From the NCBI GenBank assembly GCA_040399685.1, contig JBBART010000011.1, forward strand, positions 77,785 through 141,784: a DNA stretch of 64,000 bases. The letters are read 5' to 3'. The notes below the pieces were generated by a model. The model was not told the DNA's origin. It was given only the letters and a program-made list of their open reading frames with translations, and made no database searches. This stretch comes from CAIQQQ01 sp040399685 (GTDB lineage: Bacteria; Pseudomonadota; Alphaproteobacteria; Acetobacterales; Acetobacteraceae). Below, piece by piece: positions 9,449 to 18,966 of the stretch. A program made the translations under genes and the position numbers. The first letter of the stretch is position 1. Every line of letters begins with the position of its first letter.

Positions 9449-11194
9449 ATGAAAGCCACTCTGCCCGAAACCAGCCCGTTGCTCCTGCGCCTGTGGCGCG
9501 AGCATATCCGCCAGCATGTGGGCCTGCTGGTAGTGGTGTTGCTGCTGACCATCGCCATGGCCGCCCTGCAGGCGCTGTATCCGGCGGTGGTGCGCCAGGC
9601 GCTGGACCTGTTCGAACGGCGTGACCCGCGCATCCTGTATCAAGTGCCGATTCTGGTGATGCTGGTCACGGCGGGGAAGGCGGTGACGCAGTATTTCCAG
9701 GCCATCATGATGCAAAAGACCGTGCTGCTGGCCATTCGCGGCCTGCAAGGGCGGATGTTCGCGCATCTGATGCACGCCGATCTGGCGCGGGTGGAACGCG
9801 AGGCGCCGGCCGCCTTGGCCGCCCGCTTCACCACCGATGCAACCATGATCCGCGAGGCGTTGGTCCGCGCCGTCAACAGTCTCGGTGACGCGCTGAAGGT
9901 GATCGGGCTGGTGGCCTGGATGATCTACACCGACCCCATGCTGTGCCTGATCGCCGCCGGCCTGTTTCCGATTGCCGCCGTGCCGATCCAGCGCATCGGC
10001 AAGCGCATCCGCCGGGCGTCCGGCGGGATGCAGGAGCGGATGGGCGAGACGGCCACCTTGCTGACCGAAAGCTTCTCGCAGGCCCGCACCGTGCGCGCCT
10101 ACGGCCTTGAAGCCACGGAATCCACCCGTGCGGACGCTGCGTTCGACCGTATGTACCGTGCCATGATGACCATCATTCGCAGCCGGAGCCGCATTGACCC
10201 GCTGCTGGAACTGATCGCCGGCGGCGCGTTCGGCGCGGTGCTGGGGTTTGCTGGCTGGCGGGCCGCGCATGGCACCGGCACGCTGGGTGATTTCGTCGGC
10301 TTCGTGACGGCTCTGGGCCTGACCTCGCAACCGTTGCGGGCGCTGGGCAACCTCAATTCGGCGGTGCAGGAAGGCCTCGCCGGCCTGTCGCGCGTGTTCT
10401 CCGTCATCGACGAACCGGCCGGCATCGCCAACGCGCCGGGCGCCGGGCTGCTGCCGGCCGGCAAGGGGCGACTGGTGTTCGAGGGGGTCGGCTTCGTCTA
10501 TCCCGATGGCCGTGCCGGGCTGCGCGGGCTGAATTTCACCGCCGAGCCGGGGCTGACCGTGGCGTTGGTGGGGCCATCCGGCGGCGGCAAATCCACGGCC
10601 TTGTCGCTGATCCCCCGTCTGCACGACGCCACATCCGGCCAGATCACGCTGGATGGCGCGGATCTCCGCGCCGTGACGCTGGAAAGCCTGCGCCACGCCA
10701 TCGCCTATGTCGGCCAGGACACGCTGCTGTTTGACGACACGGTGGCCGCCAACATCCGCATGGGCAAACCGGACGCCACCGACGCCGAAGTGGCCGCAGC
10801 TGCCGAGGCCGCCGCCGCCGCCGAATTCATCGATGCGTTGCCGCAAGGCTACAACACGCCGGTTGGCCCCAATGGCGGCCGCCTGTCCGGTGGCCAGCGC
10901 CAGCGCGTGTCGCTGGCCCGCGCCTTGTTGCGCAATCCGCGCATCCTGCTGCTCGATGAAGCCACCTCGGCGCTGGACGCTGAAAGCGAGGCGCTGGTGC
11001 AACACGCGCTGGCCCGCTTGCGCCAGGGCCGCACCACCATCATCGTGGCGCACCGGTTGTCCACAGTGCGCGACGCCGATCTGGTGGTGGTGATGGAAGA
11101 TGGACGCGCCACCGAGATGGGCACGCATATGGGCCTGATCCAGCAAGACGGCCTGTATGCCCGGCTGGTCCGTACCCAAGAGCTTGCTCATTGA
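9449..11194 (+). CDS. ABC exporter, fused permease and ATPase (MsbA-type half transporter)
   Basis: The protein has 581 residues. The N-terminal ~310 residues contain the six-helix type IV exporter membrane domain. The C-terminal nucleotide-binding domain has Walker A GPSGGGKS, a Q-loop (AYVGQDTLLFDD), the signature LSGGQRQRVSLARALL and Walker B ILLLDEATSALD with a final switch His (IVAHRLS). Homologues export lipids, lipid-linked sugars or drugs; the substrate is unknown here. The ATG at 9449 starts a proper N-terminus; the frame remains open upstream but lies in cca. Its stop overlaps the TTG start of tupB by 4 bp, an unusual coupling of an exporter to an importer permease. Confidence 0.9.
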   Translation: MKATLPETSPLLLRLWREHIRQHVGLLVVVLLLTIAMAALQALYPAVVRQALDLFERRDPRILYQVPILVMLVTAGKAVTQYFQAIMMQKTVLLAIRGLQGRMFAHLMHADLARVEREAPAALAARFTTDATMIREALVRAVNSLGDALKVIGLVAWMIYTDPMLCLIAAGLFPIAAVPIQRIGKRIRRASGGMQERMGETATLLTESFSQARTVRAYGLEATESTRADAAFDRMYRAMMTIIRSRSRIDPLLELIAGGAFGAVLGFAGWRAAHGTGTLGDFVGFVTALGLTSQPLRALGNLNSAVQEGLAGLSRVFSVIDEPAGIANAPGAGLLPAGKGRLVFEGVGFVYPDGRAGLRGLNFTAEPGLTVALVGPSGGGKSTALSLIPRLHDATSGQITLDGADLRAVTLESLRHAIAYVGQDTLLFDDTVAANIRMGKPDATDAEVAAAAEAAAAAEFIDALPQGYNTPVGPNGGRLSGGQRQRVSLARALLRNPRILLLDEATSALDAESEALVQHALARLRQGRTTIIVAHRLSTVRDADLVVVMEDGRATEMGTHMGLIQQDGLYARLVRTQELAH

Positions 11195-11829
11195 CGGATC
11201 TGCTGCCGGTTGTCGGGCTATCACTGTCCGTCAGCCTCCTGGCGACGTGTCTTGCAGCCCTGTTGGGCGTTCCGCTGGCGGCTTGCCTTGCGCTGACGGA
11301 GTTTCGCGGCCGGGCGGTCATCATCGTCGCCGTGAACGCGTTGCTCGGCCTGCCGCCGGTGGTGGTGGGGCTGGCGCTCTATCTGCTGCTGTCGCGCAGT
11401 GGGCCGCTGGGCTGGGCGGGGCTGTTGTTCACCCCGGCCGCAATGGTGCTGGCGCAGGCCACGTTGGCCACGCCGATCATCGCGGCCCTGGCGCACCGGG
11501 TGCTGGAGAAAAGCTGGGCTGACTACGGTCCTCCTTTGCGCGTGCTGGGCGCGACCAGGCTGCGCGCCTTGCCGGTTCTGCTGGCGATGGGGCGGCGCAG
11601 CATCGCCACGGCCGTTCTGGCGGGCTTCGGCCGCACCGTCTCGGAAGTGGGCGCGGTGCTGATCGTGGGCGGCAATATCGCCGGTCACACCCGCACCATG
11701 ACCACATCTATTTCATTGCAGACCAGCATGGGCAATCTTGGCATTGCCATCGCTTTGGGCTGCATTCTGGTTGGCATCAGCCTCACCATCAGCGCCGGTG
11801 CCATTGTTCTTGGGGGACGTCGTCCATGA
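11191..11829 (+). CDS. tupB: Tungstate-type ABC transporter permease
   Basis: The protein has 212 residues and starts at TTG, overlapping the exporter stop. It has about five hydrophobic helices. A binding-protein-dependent permease loop with the EAA-like segment is at about residues 118-140 (YGPPLRVLGATRLRALPVLL). SEVGAVLIVGGNIAGHTRTMTTSISL is typical of the TupB/WtpB branch. It would form the membrane channel of a tungstate (or molybdate) importer with the TupA protein encoded next, whose start overlaps this stop by 4 bp. No matching ATPase gene (tupC) is adjacent. Confidence 0.86.
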   Translation: MTDLLPVVGLSLSVSLLATCLAALLGVPLAACLALTEFRGRAVIIVAVNALLGLPPVVVGLALYLLLSRSGPLGWAGLLFTPAAMVLAQATLATPIIAALAHRVLEKSWADYGPPLRVLGATRLRALPVLLAMGRRSIATAVLAGFGRTVSEVGAVLIVGGNIAGHTRTMTTSISLQTSMGNLGIAIALGCILVGISLTISAGAIVLGGRRP

Positions 11830-12632
11830 TCCGCCTTCTCTGCGTTATGCTGCTCGGGCTTTGGGCTGCCACATCCCATGCCGAGACAATTACGCTGGCC
11901 TCCACCACCTCGGTGGACAATTCCGGGCTGCTGGCGAAAATCCTGCCGGTGTTCACCCGCCAGACCGGTATCGAGGTGAAGGTGATCGCCCAGGGCACAG
12001 GCCAGGCTCTGGCCACCGCCGCCAATGGCGACGCCGATCTGGTGCTGGTGCACGACCCGGACGCCGTGGCCGCCTTCATCGCCGCCGGCCACGGCATTTT
12101 GCGGCGTGAGATCGCCTGGAACGACTTCCTGTTCGTTGGCCCGAAATCCGGCCTCGCGGGCACGCATGACGCCCTGGCGGCGCTGCGCACCATTGCCGCC
12201 AACGGCACGATCTTCGTCTCGCGCGGCGACAAGAGCGGCACCGATGCGGCGGAGAAGCGGCTGTGGAAAAAAGCCGGGATCGATCCGGTGGGCCAGCCCT
12301 GGTATCGCGACATCGGCGGCGGCATGGGGGCTGCCCTGAATGCAGCGGCTGCGATGGACGCCGTGACCTTCACCGATCGCGGCACCTGGATCGCGTTCAA
12401 CAACAAGCGCAACCTGATTGCACTTGTGGAAGGCGATGCCGGCTTTATCAATCGCTATGACGTCATCCAGATGAACCCGGAACGCCACCCGAACGTGAAG
12501 ACCGCCTCGGCCCGTGTGTTGGCCGAATGGCTGGCGGGCGCCGATGGCCAGCGTGAGATCGGCGCCATGGTGCTGGGCGGTGAGCAATTGTTTCACCCGG
12601 ATGCGGCATCGCCGCTGCCGCAAGGTTCATAA
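11826..12632 (+). CDS. tupA: Tungstate-type ABC transporter substrate-binding protein
   Basis: The protein has 268 residues. A Sec signal peptide covers about residues 1-19 (MIRLLCVMLLGLWAATSHA). The mature protein begins ETITLASTTSVDNSGLL, the diagnostic TupA motif (TTTS-x-x-x-SGLL). Further family marks are GDADLVLVHDP and NDFLFVGP. It would bind tungstate in the periplasm and deliver it to TupB. The gene ends in a 6-bp convergent overlap with the glycosyltransferase on the other strand, so no ATPase gene follows on this side. Confidence 0.9.
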   Translation: MIRLLCVMLLGLWAATSHAETITLASTTSVDNSGLLAKILPVFTRQTGIEVKVIAQGTGQALATAANGDADLVLVHDPDAVAAFIAAGHGILRREIAWNDFLFVGPKSGLAGTHDALAALRTIAANGTIFVSRGDKSGTDAAEKRLWKKAGIDPVGQPWYRDIGGGMGAALNAAAAMDAVTFTDRGTWIAFNNKRNLIALVEGDAGFINRYDVIQMNPERHPNVKTASARVLAEWLAGADGQREIGAMVLGGEQLFHPDAASPLPQGS

Positions 12633-14192
12633 CAGGTCGGCGAGTCGCTGCTCGTGCCCCAGGCCGAGCAGCATGCCGTCCATCCGCTCGGCCATCTCGA
12701 CCGACCCATCCTGCGGCAGCATCGCCGTGTTGGCGGCAAGTCCCCAGGCCGAAAGCCGTGCCAGACCGGCGATGTCACCGACGATCACGCGTCCCACCAG
12801 GCTGAGGGCTGCGAGAATCTTGGACCGTTCCGCTGGGACGATTGTGTCCAGATCAGCGGTGTCGCAGAGCCGCACCGCCACTGCCCGGCCGGCCTCGTGG
12901 TGTTCGGACAGCAGCAAGGCGAGCATCGGCCACGCCAGCAACGACGGGCGATGCGTGATCAGGACGGCCGGCGTGACGGGTGATTGTGGCGAAAGGCACG
13001 CGGTGGCGGCCTGCATGATCCGCCCGACAAGGGCGGTGTCGGACATCGTCGCGTCAATCAGCAGCCGCGCGGCTTGTGTGCGAAGCGCCGCGCGGCCTGG
13101 GTCTGCGTAGGCTTCTCGCAAGGCTGCCACCAGATCGTCCTTCGATGGGTCCGCCCACACCGAATGCGCGCTGCTGACATGGCTGCCCGAGGGCGCGAAC
13201 CCAAAATCCAGCAGCCTTGCCGTCACGCTGCTGCAAAAATCGCAATGCCCTCCGTGCCCGGTCACGATCAGCGGCAACATCGCCGCTATTGCCTCGGCCG
13301 CCGGCAGGCCAAAGCCTTCGCCGCGGGTGGGAAGCACCATCACGTCGGCGGCCCGATACAGCTCCAGCATGCCGGCGCGGGGCAGATCCTCGTTGATGAC
13401 CACGATCTCTGCCGCCTCCGGGTCTGCCGCACGCAGGCGGGCCACTTGCGCCGGCACATCGTTGTGCGGGTTGGGAAAGCCCTTGATGACCAGTCGCACC
13501 GCATCGCCGCGCCGGAATGCGCGCTGATAGGCGGCCAGCAGGATGTCCACGCCCTTGCGCTCCATGCAGGACGAAACATGCAGGAACGACATCATCTCCG
13601 TGGTCCGCACCCGGCGCTGTGCGCCAATCCGGCGGAAATCGTCCAATGCGGGCGCTTGCCCCACCCAATGAACCGGCACATGCACCCCGGAATCAACCAG
13701 CGCCTTGGCCACGAAGACCGACGGCGCCAGCACGCCCTGGAAATTCTGGTTCAGCGTTCGCACCGTGGCGATGGGGATGATCGATTCTTCCCAATAGAAC
13801 AGCGCCAGCGCCGCATCCCCCGCATCGCGCGGCACATGCAGCGGATAATGCTGGCTGATAACCACGCGCTGCCCCCCGCGCGGCCAGCCCCGCCGCACGA
13901 GGGCGGCCATCGGCTCGTCCTTCGGCACGCCGGACAGATTGCTTGTCTCCACGCCTTCGACCGGCACCAGGCGCACACCACCCGGCCGCACCCGCTCGAT
14001 GCTGCGCGCCAGGCCGCGGTTGACGGCGGCCAGGCTGTAGCTGCCGTTCACGTGCCCGGTGATGGCGATGTGCACCGACGTGGGTCGCGCGGAGAGCCCT
14101 GGGTCGAACAGGTGCCGCAGGTGGTGCAGTACCCGGCCAAGCAGGCCGCGAGCAGGTTTGGCGCCGGAAGGCGCGAATGCGATTGAATTCAT
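12627..14192 (-). CDS. Glycosyltransferase family 4-like protein
   Basis: The protein has 521 residues. The C-terminal GT-B half is clear: FLHVSSCMERKGVDILLAAY, then the nucleotide-sugar-binding ADVMVLPTRGEGFGLPAAEAIA. A further ~110 residues after residue ~410 have no evident domain. The N-terminal acceptor half includes HIAITGHVNGSYSLAAVNRGLA. The frame is open upstream to 14309, but the ATG at 14192 gives the better N-terminus. The upstream gene on the same strand is another glycosyltransferase 67 bp away, so the two may act together on a cell-surface polysaccharide. Sugar and acceptor are unknown. Confidence 0.86.
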   Translation of the reverse strand: MNSIAFAPSGAKPARGLLGRVLHHLRHLFDPGLSARPTSVHIAITGHVNGSYSLAAVNRGLARSIERVRPGGVRLVPVEGVETSNLSGVPKDEPMAALVRRGWPRGGQRVVISQHYPLHVPRDAGDAALALFYWEESIIPIATVRTLNQNFQGVLAPSVFVAKALVDSGVHVPVHWVGQAPALDDFRRIGAQRRVRTTEMMSFLHVSSCMERKGVDILLAAYQRAFRRGDAVRLVIKGFPNPHNDVPAQVARLRAADPEAAEIVVINEDLPRAGMLELYRAADVMVLPTRGEGFGLPAAEAIAAMLPLIVTGHGGHCDFCSSVTARLLDFGFAPSGSHVSSAHSVWADPSKDDLVAALREAYADPGRAALRTQAARLLIDATMSDTALVGRIMQAATACLSPQSPVTPAVLITHRPSLLAWPMLALLLSEHHEAGRAVAVRLCDTADLDTIVPAERSKILAALSLVGRVIVGDIAGLARLSAWGLAANTAMLPQDGSVEMAERMDGMLLGLGHEQRLADLL

Positions 14193-14259
14193 GTCACCCC
14201 AGCCTTGAGACAGGCCGGGCACACAAACACAGGCGCTGGAAAGCGCCGTCGCCCCGGCG

Positions 14260-15744
14260 TTATCGCGTCGGTAATTCGCCGCCTGTCTTGACTTTGGCAG
14301 AGGCGGCAAGGCGAAGGATCAGCGGTGGCAGTGTCGGGCTCAAGACCGCGCCCAGCAGCTGCTCGGTGCTTTCCATCCAGGTGAGCCACGGTTGCGGGTG
14401 CCGCTCGGTGCGCAGTGATGGATCATGGGTGGCGCAGAAATCCGACACCGCGTCCGCCAATTTCTGAGGTGTGTCCAGGCCGAAGAAGGTGGCGCGGCCG
14501 CTCGCGATTTCACGGAATACCGCGATATCGCTGCACAGCACCGGCAGGCCGCGCTGGAACGCCTCCACCACTGGCAGGCCAAAGCCCTCGGCTTCGGAGG
14601 CGATCACGAGGGCCGAGGCGTGGCCGTAGGCATAAGACAGCTCGGAATCGGCCATATCCCGCACCAGGAACAGCCGCTGGCCCAGCAGCCTGTGTCTCTC
14701 GATACGCGCCGTCAGTGCCTCGGTTTTCCAGCCATGCCGGCCCACGATCACCAGGCGGGCGGTGGAGCCAGCGGCCCACCGGCGGTCGAACGCATCCAGG
14801 ATCAGCCCATGGTTCTTGCGCGGCTCGATCGAGCCGACGACGATGAAGACATGGTCATGACCGGTGAACATCGCCTGGATATGCGGACGTGCCAGCCGCG
14901 TGGGGTCGATGAGGTCAAGTTCCGAACCAAGATAGAACGGCACGATGCTCCAGGGCTTCGGGTTGGTTTCCTGTGTGGCCATCTGCGCTATATAATCGTC
15001 AAGCTCGGCGGCGGTACTGTGTGAGATCGCCAGAAACCGGCGACTGACGCGCAGATGTTCCGTCATCCACACACTGTAGCGGTCGCGCAGGCTGCGAACC
15101 ACCGTGCCGGGATGCGTGATCGGGATCAGGTCATAGATTACGGTCTGCGTGGTGCCTCCGGCTGCCTGGAATCGCTCCACAGCCGGCCAGAAATACAAAT
15201 CCCAGGAACTGTCGAGCAGCAACAGGATGTTGCCGCGGTGGTCGTTTGCCGCGTCCAGGCTGGCGCCGAAACCATCCTTCAGAATTGCGGGATTGGCCAC
15301 GACAAAGGATGTCTGGCGCAACAATCCCAGTGGCTGCATCAGGCACCAGGTGAGGCCGAAATGCGTCTGAGGCGCGAACAAGAAGCGTTGCACGGCCGGG
15401 AAGGGCAGCAAGAACGATATGGCATTGCGCAAGCGATGATACAGCGGCAGCAACACCGCCAGTGCCAACGCCCGTGGGGTCTTTGCCGCACGCAGTCGAG
15501 ACCACCGCGATTTCGCGTCACATATGGCGGGCGAGCCGGCCCCTGCCTTCGCATTGAGCTTATCGTAGAGCACCTTGTCCAGATCCGCCTCGCGGAACTG
15601 TCCGTCTTCGAACACCACTGCCACCAGGTTATACCCATGCCGTGCCGCCACCTCCTCGGCATTGCGCATGATGTTGCGCACCACGCGTTGGATGCCGGAC
15701 TGAACCGAGCTGTGATAGGTGTGCGTGCACTCAATGAACAACAT
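14260..15744 (-). CDS. Glycosyltransferase family 4 protein
   Basis: The protein has 494 residues. The N-terminus MLFIECTHTYHSSVQSGIQR is typical of a GT4 subfamily often found in capsule or exopolysaccharide clusters (sequences of the type 'x-D-x-T-x-x-x-GIQRVVRN'). The C-terminal half has VVGSIEPRKNHGLILDAF and the E-x7-E type motif ASEAEGFGLPVVEAFQRGLPVL. It would transfer a sugar from a nucleotide donor. It lies upstream of the second glycosyltransferase, and 327 bp of A+T-richer sequence separates it from the divergent rplY gene. Confidence 0.87.
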   Translation of the reverse strand: MLFIECTHTYHSSVQSGIQRVVRNIMRNAEEVAARHGYNLVAVVFEDGQFREADLDKVLYDKLNAKAGAGSPAICDAKSRWSRLRAAKTPRALALAVLLPLYHRLRNAISFLLPFPAVQRFLFAPQTHFGLTWCLMQPLGLLRQTSFVVANPAILKDGFGASLDAANDHRGNILLLLDSSWDLYFWPAVERFQAAGGTTQTVIYDLIPITHPGTVVRSLRDRYSVWMTEHLRVSRRFLAISHSTAAELDDYIAQMATQETNPKPWSIVPFYLGSELDLIDPTRLARPHIQAMFTGHDHVFIVVGSIEPRKNHGLILDAFDRRWAAGSTARLVIVGRHGWKTEALTARIERHRLLGQRLFLVRDMADSELSYAYGHASALVIASEAEGFGLPVVEAFQRGLPVLCSDIAVFREIASGRATFFGLDTPQKLADAVSDFCATHDPSLRTERHPQPWLTWMESTEQLLGAVLSPTLPPLILRLAASAKVKTGGELPTR

Positions 15745-16071
15745 CGGCCGGGACGTCGGGCTGTTTCGCGATGCCGGTGATGAAGCCAGAATTGTACTAT
15801 TCCTCAGTTGCCGATGCCGGATCAGCGCTTGGCGTGACAGATCGTCGAAACATCCGCCGCGGTCAATTCCGAAATCGCAATAAAATTCGTCTAAACAAAA
15901 GTCTCTTGTAAATCCATCAATGCTTTAATGAGGCATCGGTTGCTTGGAGCGTTATCACTCAAAAGTGTATGCTTCGCCTGCGCTCCGGTTGCATCGAACC
16001 CTCCAATCCGCTAAACCGCGCGGCTGCGCCGGCACCCCTGGAGGCCGGCCATGTAAATGGAGTTTCACTCA
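15745..16071. other. Divergent intergenic region upstream of rplY and a glycosyltransferase
   Basis: No gene is visible. The stretch 15870-15975 is notably A+T-rich for this window and is the likely site of the divergent promoters, although no textbook -35/-10 pair with 16-18 bp spacing was found. Near the rplY start there is a GC-rich hairpin (GCCGGC arms around 16029-16034 and 16045-16050), then a GGAG at 16059-16062 nine bases before the ATG at 16072. This could form a short structured leader for the L25 mRNA. Confidence 0.4.
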
Positions 16072-16749
16072 ATGGCTAATTTTGTAACGATCGAGGCTGA
16101 GGCGCGCGCGGATGCAGGTAAGGGGGCAGCACGCGCTACTCGGCGGCAGGGCTTGGTTCCTGCGGTGATCTATGGCGCGAAGCAGACCCCTTCCATGGTG
16201 CAGATCGACCCGCGCGCCATCATGCGCGAACTGGTCCGTGGCGGCTGGCGCTCGCGCCTGTATGAAGTGAAGGTCGGCACCGAGAGCTCGCGCGTGCTGA
16301 TGCGCGACGTGCAGTTCCACCCTGTCACCGACAAGCCGATGCATGTCGACTTCCAGCGTCTGGCAGCCGGCGAAAAAATCCGCGTCGCGGTGGCCGTGCA
16401 GTTCGTCAATGAACTGCTGAGCCCTGGCCTGAAGCGTGGCGGCGTGATGAACGTTGTGCGTCACGCGGTCGAAGTGCTGTGCGATCCGGACAACGTGCCC
16501 GAGCATTTTGTGGCCGACCTGACCGGCAAGGACATCAACGACAACATTCGTTGGTCCGACCTCAAGGGCACTGAAGGCACCACGGCGGCCATTCTGGACC
16601 GCGATTTCGTCATCGCCTCCGTGGCATCGACGAAGGGCATGGAGGCTGCTGCCGCCGACGCCCCCGCCGCTGTCGCCGGCAAGCCAGCCAAGGGCAAGGC
16701 CGCTCCGGCCAAGGCCGCGGCGCCCGCCAAGCCAGCCGCCAAGAAGTAA
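16072..16749 (+). CDS. rplY: 50S ribosomal protein L25/general stress protein Ctc
   Basis: The protein has 225 residues. The N-terminal L25 domain (EAEARADAGKGAARATRRQG, VPAVIYG) binds 5S rRNA. It is followed by the longer TL5/CTC C-terminal domain (HVDFQRLAAGEKIRVAVAV and GVMNVVRHAVEVLC). A tail of about 35 residues is made of Ala, Lys and Pro repeats. The ATG at 16072 was preferred over an upstream in-frame ATG at 16057 because a GGAG sits nine bases before it. pth follows 9 bp downstream, the usual rplY-pth-ychF order. Confidence 0.95.
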   Translation: MANFVTIEAEARADAGKGAARATRRQGLVPAVIYGAKQTPSMVQIDPRAIMRELVRGGWRSRLYEVKVGTESSRVLMRDVQFHPVTDKPMHVDFQRLAAGEKIRVAVAVQFVNELLSPGLKRGGVMNVVRHAVEVLCDPDNVPEHFVADLTGKDINDNIRWSDLKGTEGTTAAILDRDFVIASVASTKGMEAAAADAPAAVAGKPAKGKAAPAKAAAPAKPAAKK

Positions 16750-16758
16750 GAGGCCGCT

Positions 16759-17337
16759 ATGCTGCTGTGGGTCGGCCTGGGCAATCCTGAGCCCGGAATG
16801 GCGAAGCAGCGGCATAATATCGGTTTCATGGCGCTCGACGCCATCGCACACCGCCACGGGTTCACCCCGTGGCGGCAGCGATTCAAGGGTCTGGTGGCCG
16901 AAGGCACAATCGGCGGCGTGAAGGTGATTGGCCTCAAGCCACTGACCTACATGAACCTCTCCGGCGAAAGCGTGCAGGCCGCCCAGGCCTTCTACAAATT
17001 GCCCACCACTGCCATCACGGCGTTTCACGATGAGCTTGATCTCGTGGCCGGCAAGGTTCGCGTCAAGCGCGCCGGCGGTGCTGCCGGCCATAATGGCCTG
17101 CGCTCGATGGACAAGATGCTCGGCAGCCAGGATTATTGGCGCGTTCGCCTCGGCATCGGCCACCCCGGTGACAAAGACCGCGTGACCGGCCATGTGCTGG
17201 GCGATTTCGCCAAGGTCGAACAGCCGATGTTGACCAATCTGCTCGATGCCGTATCAGACGCAAGCCCGATGCTGGCGGCCGGCAAACCCGAAGATTTCAT
17301 GACGCGCGTGGCGCTCCTGACGCAGGAACAAAGATAA
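16759..17337 (+). CDS. pth: Peptidyl-tRNA hydrolase
   Basis: The protein has 192 residues. It has GLGNPEPG (residues 6-13), the catalytic His19 in RHNIGF, KPLTYMNLSGESV, the FHDELDL motif with the catalytic Asp and GGAAGHNGLRSM. These are the complete Pth family signatures. It releases tRNA from peptidyl-tRNA that dissociates from ribosomes. It lies between rplY and ychF with gaps of 9 and 1 bp, so the three form an operon. Confidence 0.96.
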   Translation: MLLWVGLGNPEPGMAKQRHNIGFMALDAIAHRHGFTPWRQRFKGLVAEGTIGGVKVIGLKPLTYMNLSGESVQAAQAFYKLPTTAITAFHDELDLVAGKVRVKRAGGAAGHNGLRSMDKMLGSQDYWRVRLGIGHPGDKDRVTGHVLGDFAKVEQPMLTNLLDAVSDASPMLAAGKPEDFMTRVALLTQEQR

Positions 17338-17338
17338 G

Positions 17339-18433
17339 ATGGGCTTTAATTGCGGTATCGTGGGCCTGCCCAATGTCGGCAAATCCACCCTGTTCAACGC
17401 GCTGACGGCCACGGCCGCGGCCCAGGCGGCGAATTACCCGTTCTGCACCATCGAGCCGAACGTGGGCCGCGTCGGCGTGCCCGACCCGCGGCTGACGATG
17501 CTCACCATCATCGGCAAGTCCAAGACCACGGTGCCGACCAGCCTTGAGTTCGTCGACATCGCAGGGCTCGTGCGCGGCGCTTCGAAGGGGGAAGGCCTGG
17601 GCAACCAGTTCCTCGCCAACATCCGCGAAGTGGACGCCATCGTTCACGTGCTGCGCTGCTTCGAAGACCCGGACGTGACGCATGTCGAAGGCAGCGTTGA
17701 TCCGATCCGCGATGCCGAGACGGTGGAAACCGAATTGATGCTGGCCGATCTGGACAGCATCGAGAAGCGCCTGCCCGCCTTCCAGAAGAAGGCCCGTGGC
17801 GGCGACAAGGACGCGATGGCCACCGTTGCCCTGATGGAGCCGATTCTTGAAGCCCTTCAGGCCGGCCGCATGGCCCGCACCGCCATCGCCCCGGCGGACG
17901 TGGAAGCCGCCAAGCGCCTGCAACTGATGACCTCCAAGCCGATCCTGTATGTGTGCAACGTCGAGGAAGCCGCTGCCTCCATAGGCAACGAATTCTCCGA
18001 GCGTGTCGCTGTGCGCGCCAAGGCCGAGGGCGCTCGCTCCGTGGTGGTGTCCGCCGCCATCGAGGCCGATGTCAGCACGCTGCCGGACGAAGACCGCGCC
18101 GAATTCCTCGAAGGCCTGGGCCTGCACGACAGCGGCCTGGACCGCATCATCCGCGAGGGCTACGCGCTGCTCGGCTTGGTCACGTATTTCACCGTCGGCC
18201 CGAAAGAGGCTCGCGCCTGGACCATTGTGAAGGGCACCAAGGCGCCGCAGGCCGCCGCCGTCATTCATAACGATTTCGAACGGGGCTTTATTGCCTGCGA
18301 AACCACGGCCTATGATGACTTTGTGACCTACAAAGGTGAACAAGGTGCCAAGGAGGCCGGCAAGGTGCGAATCGAAGGCAAGGAATACGTCGTGAAAGAC
18401 GGCGACATCCTGCTGTTCCGCTTTAACGTCTGA
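17339..18433 (+). CDS. ychF: Redox-regulated ATPase/GTPase YchF (Obg family)
   Basis: The protein has 364 residues. It begins MGFNCGIVGLPNVGKSTLFNAL with a G1 P-loop. The G3 motif FVDIAGLVRGASKGEGLGNQFL and an altered NxxE-type specificity region (YVCNVEE) mark the YchF/OLA1 group, which prefers ATP. The C-terminal TGS domain includes YFTVGPKEARAWTIVKGTKAPQAAAVIHNDFERGFI. YchF binds ribosomes and influences stress responses. Its stop overlaps the next ATG by one base (TGATG). Confidence 0.95.
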   Translation: MGFNCGIVGLPNVGKSTLFNALTATAAAQAANYPFCTIEPNVGRVGVPDPRLTMLTIIGKSKTTVPTSLEFVDIAGLVRGASKGEGLGNQFLANIREVDAIVHVLRCFEDPDVTHVEGSVDPIRDAETVETELMLADLDSIEKRLPAFQKKARGGDKDAMATVALMEPILEALQAGRMARTAIAPADVEAAKRLQLMTSKPILYVCNVEEAAASIGNEFSERVAVRAKAEGARSVVVSAAIEADVSTLPDEDRAEFLEGLGLHDSGLDRIIREGYALLGLVTYFTVGPKEARAWTIVKGTKAPQAAAVIHNDFERGFIACETTAYDDFVTYKGEQGAKEAGKVRIEGKEYVVKDGDILLFRFNV

Positions 18434-18966
18434 TGGATCTGTCGCTCGTCCTTGCCACTGGCACGGACGAGCGGGCCCACCCGGTTCTGCGGCGTTATTT
18501 TACTGACATATTTTCGCGATATTTGCAAAACCCGCCGTATGAGGGCGCTTTGCATGTCTGGTCCGCCCTGAATTTCGGCGTGCATCAACTCGCCACCCGC
18601 AGCCGCGTGTCCCCGGACACGGAGCGCTATCTTCAGGTCTGCGGGTTTTCAGACAGCGACCTGCCGGCGGCCTTGATCGAGGCGATGCCGCACACCCGTG
18701 TTGCCTGCTGCCAGCCCCATGCCGGCACCCAACCGAGCGTGGCAGCACTTCGCCAGCGACTGCCGCCCGACGCGATGCCCACCGACATCCATTTCACCGA
18801 CGGGCCTTTCCCGACCGCCAGCTTCGGCCTTGTCGCGGTGTTCTCGGAAGCGGCATCGCCCGATCTGTCGGTGTGGCATCACTTGTTGAATCCGGCAGGC
18901 CGCATCCTGCTCATCCGCCGCCCGCACGCGCACGTCGCGCCGATGATGTCCCTGCATGATGCGTGA
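18433..18966 (+). CDS. Hypothetical protein with methyltransferase-like C-terminal segment
   Basis: The protein has 177 residues and its family is not recognised. The ATG overlaps the ychF stop and the last bases overlap the GT61 gene by 11 bp, so it is translated as part of that unit. The C-terminal 60 residues read like the later strands of a class I methyltransferase (FPTASFGLVAVFSEA, then HHLLNPAGRILLIRRP). The glycine-rich SAM-binding loop is not visible, so catalytic activity is doubtful. It may be a partner of the glycosyltransferase encoded next. Confidence 0.7.
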   Translation: MDLSLVLATGTDERAHPVLRRYFTDIFSRYLQNPPYEGALHVWSALNFGVHQLATRSRVSPDTERYLQVCGFSDSDLPAALIEAMPHTRVACCQPHAGTQPSVAALRQRLPPDAMPTDIHFTDGPFPTASFGLVAVFSEAASPDLSVWHHLLNPAGRILLIRRPHAHVAPMMSLHDA

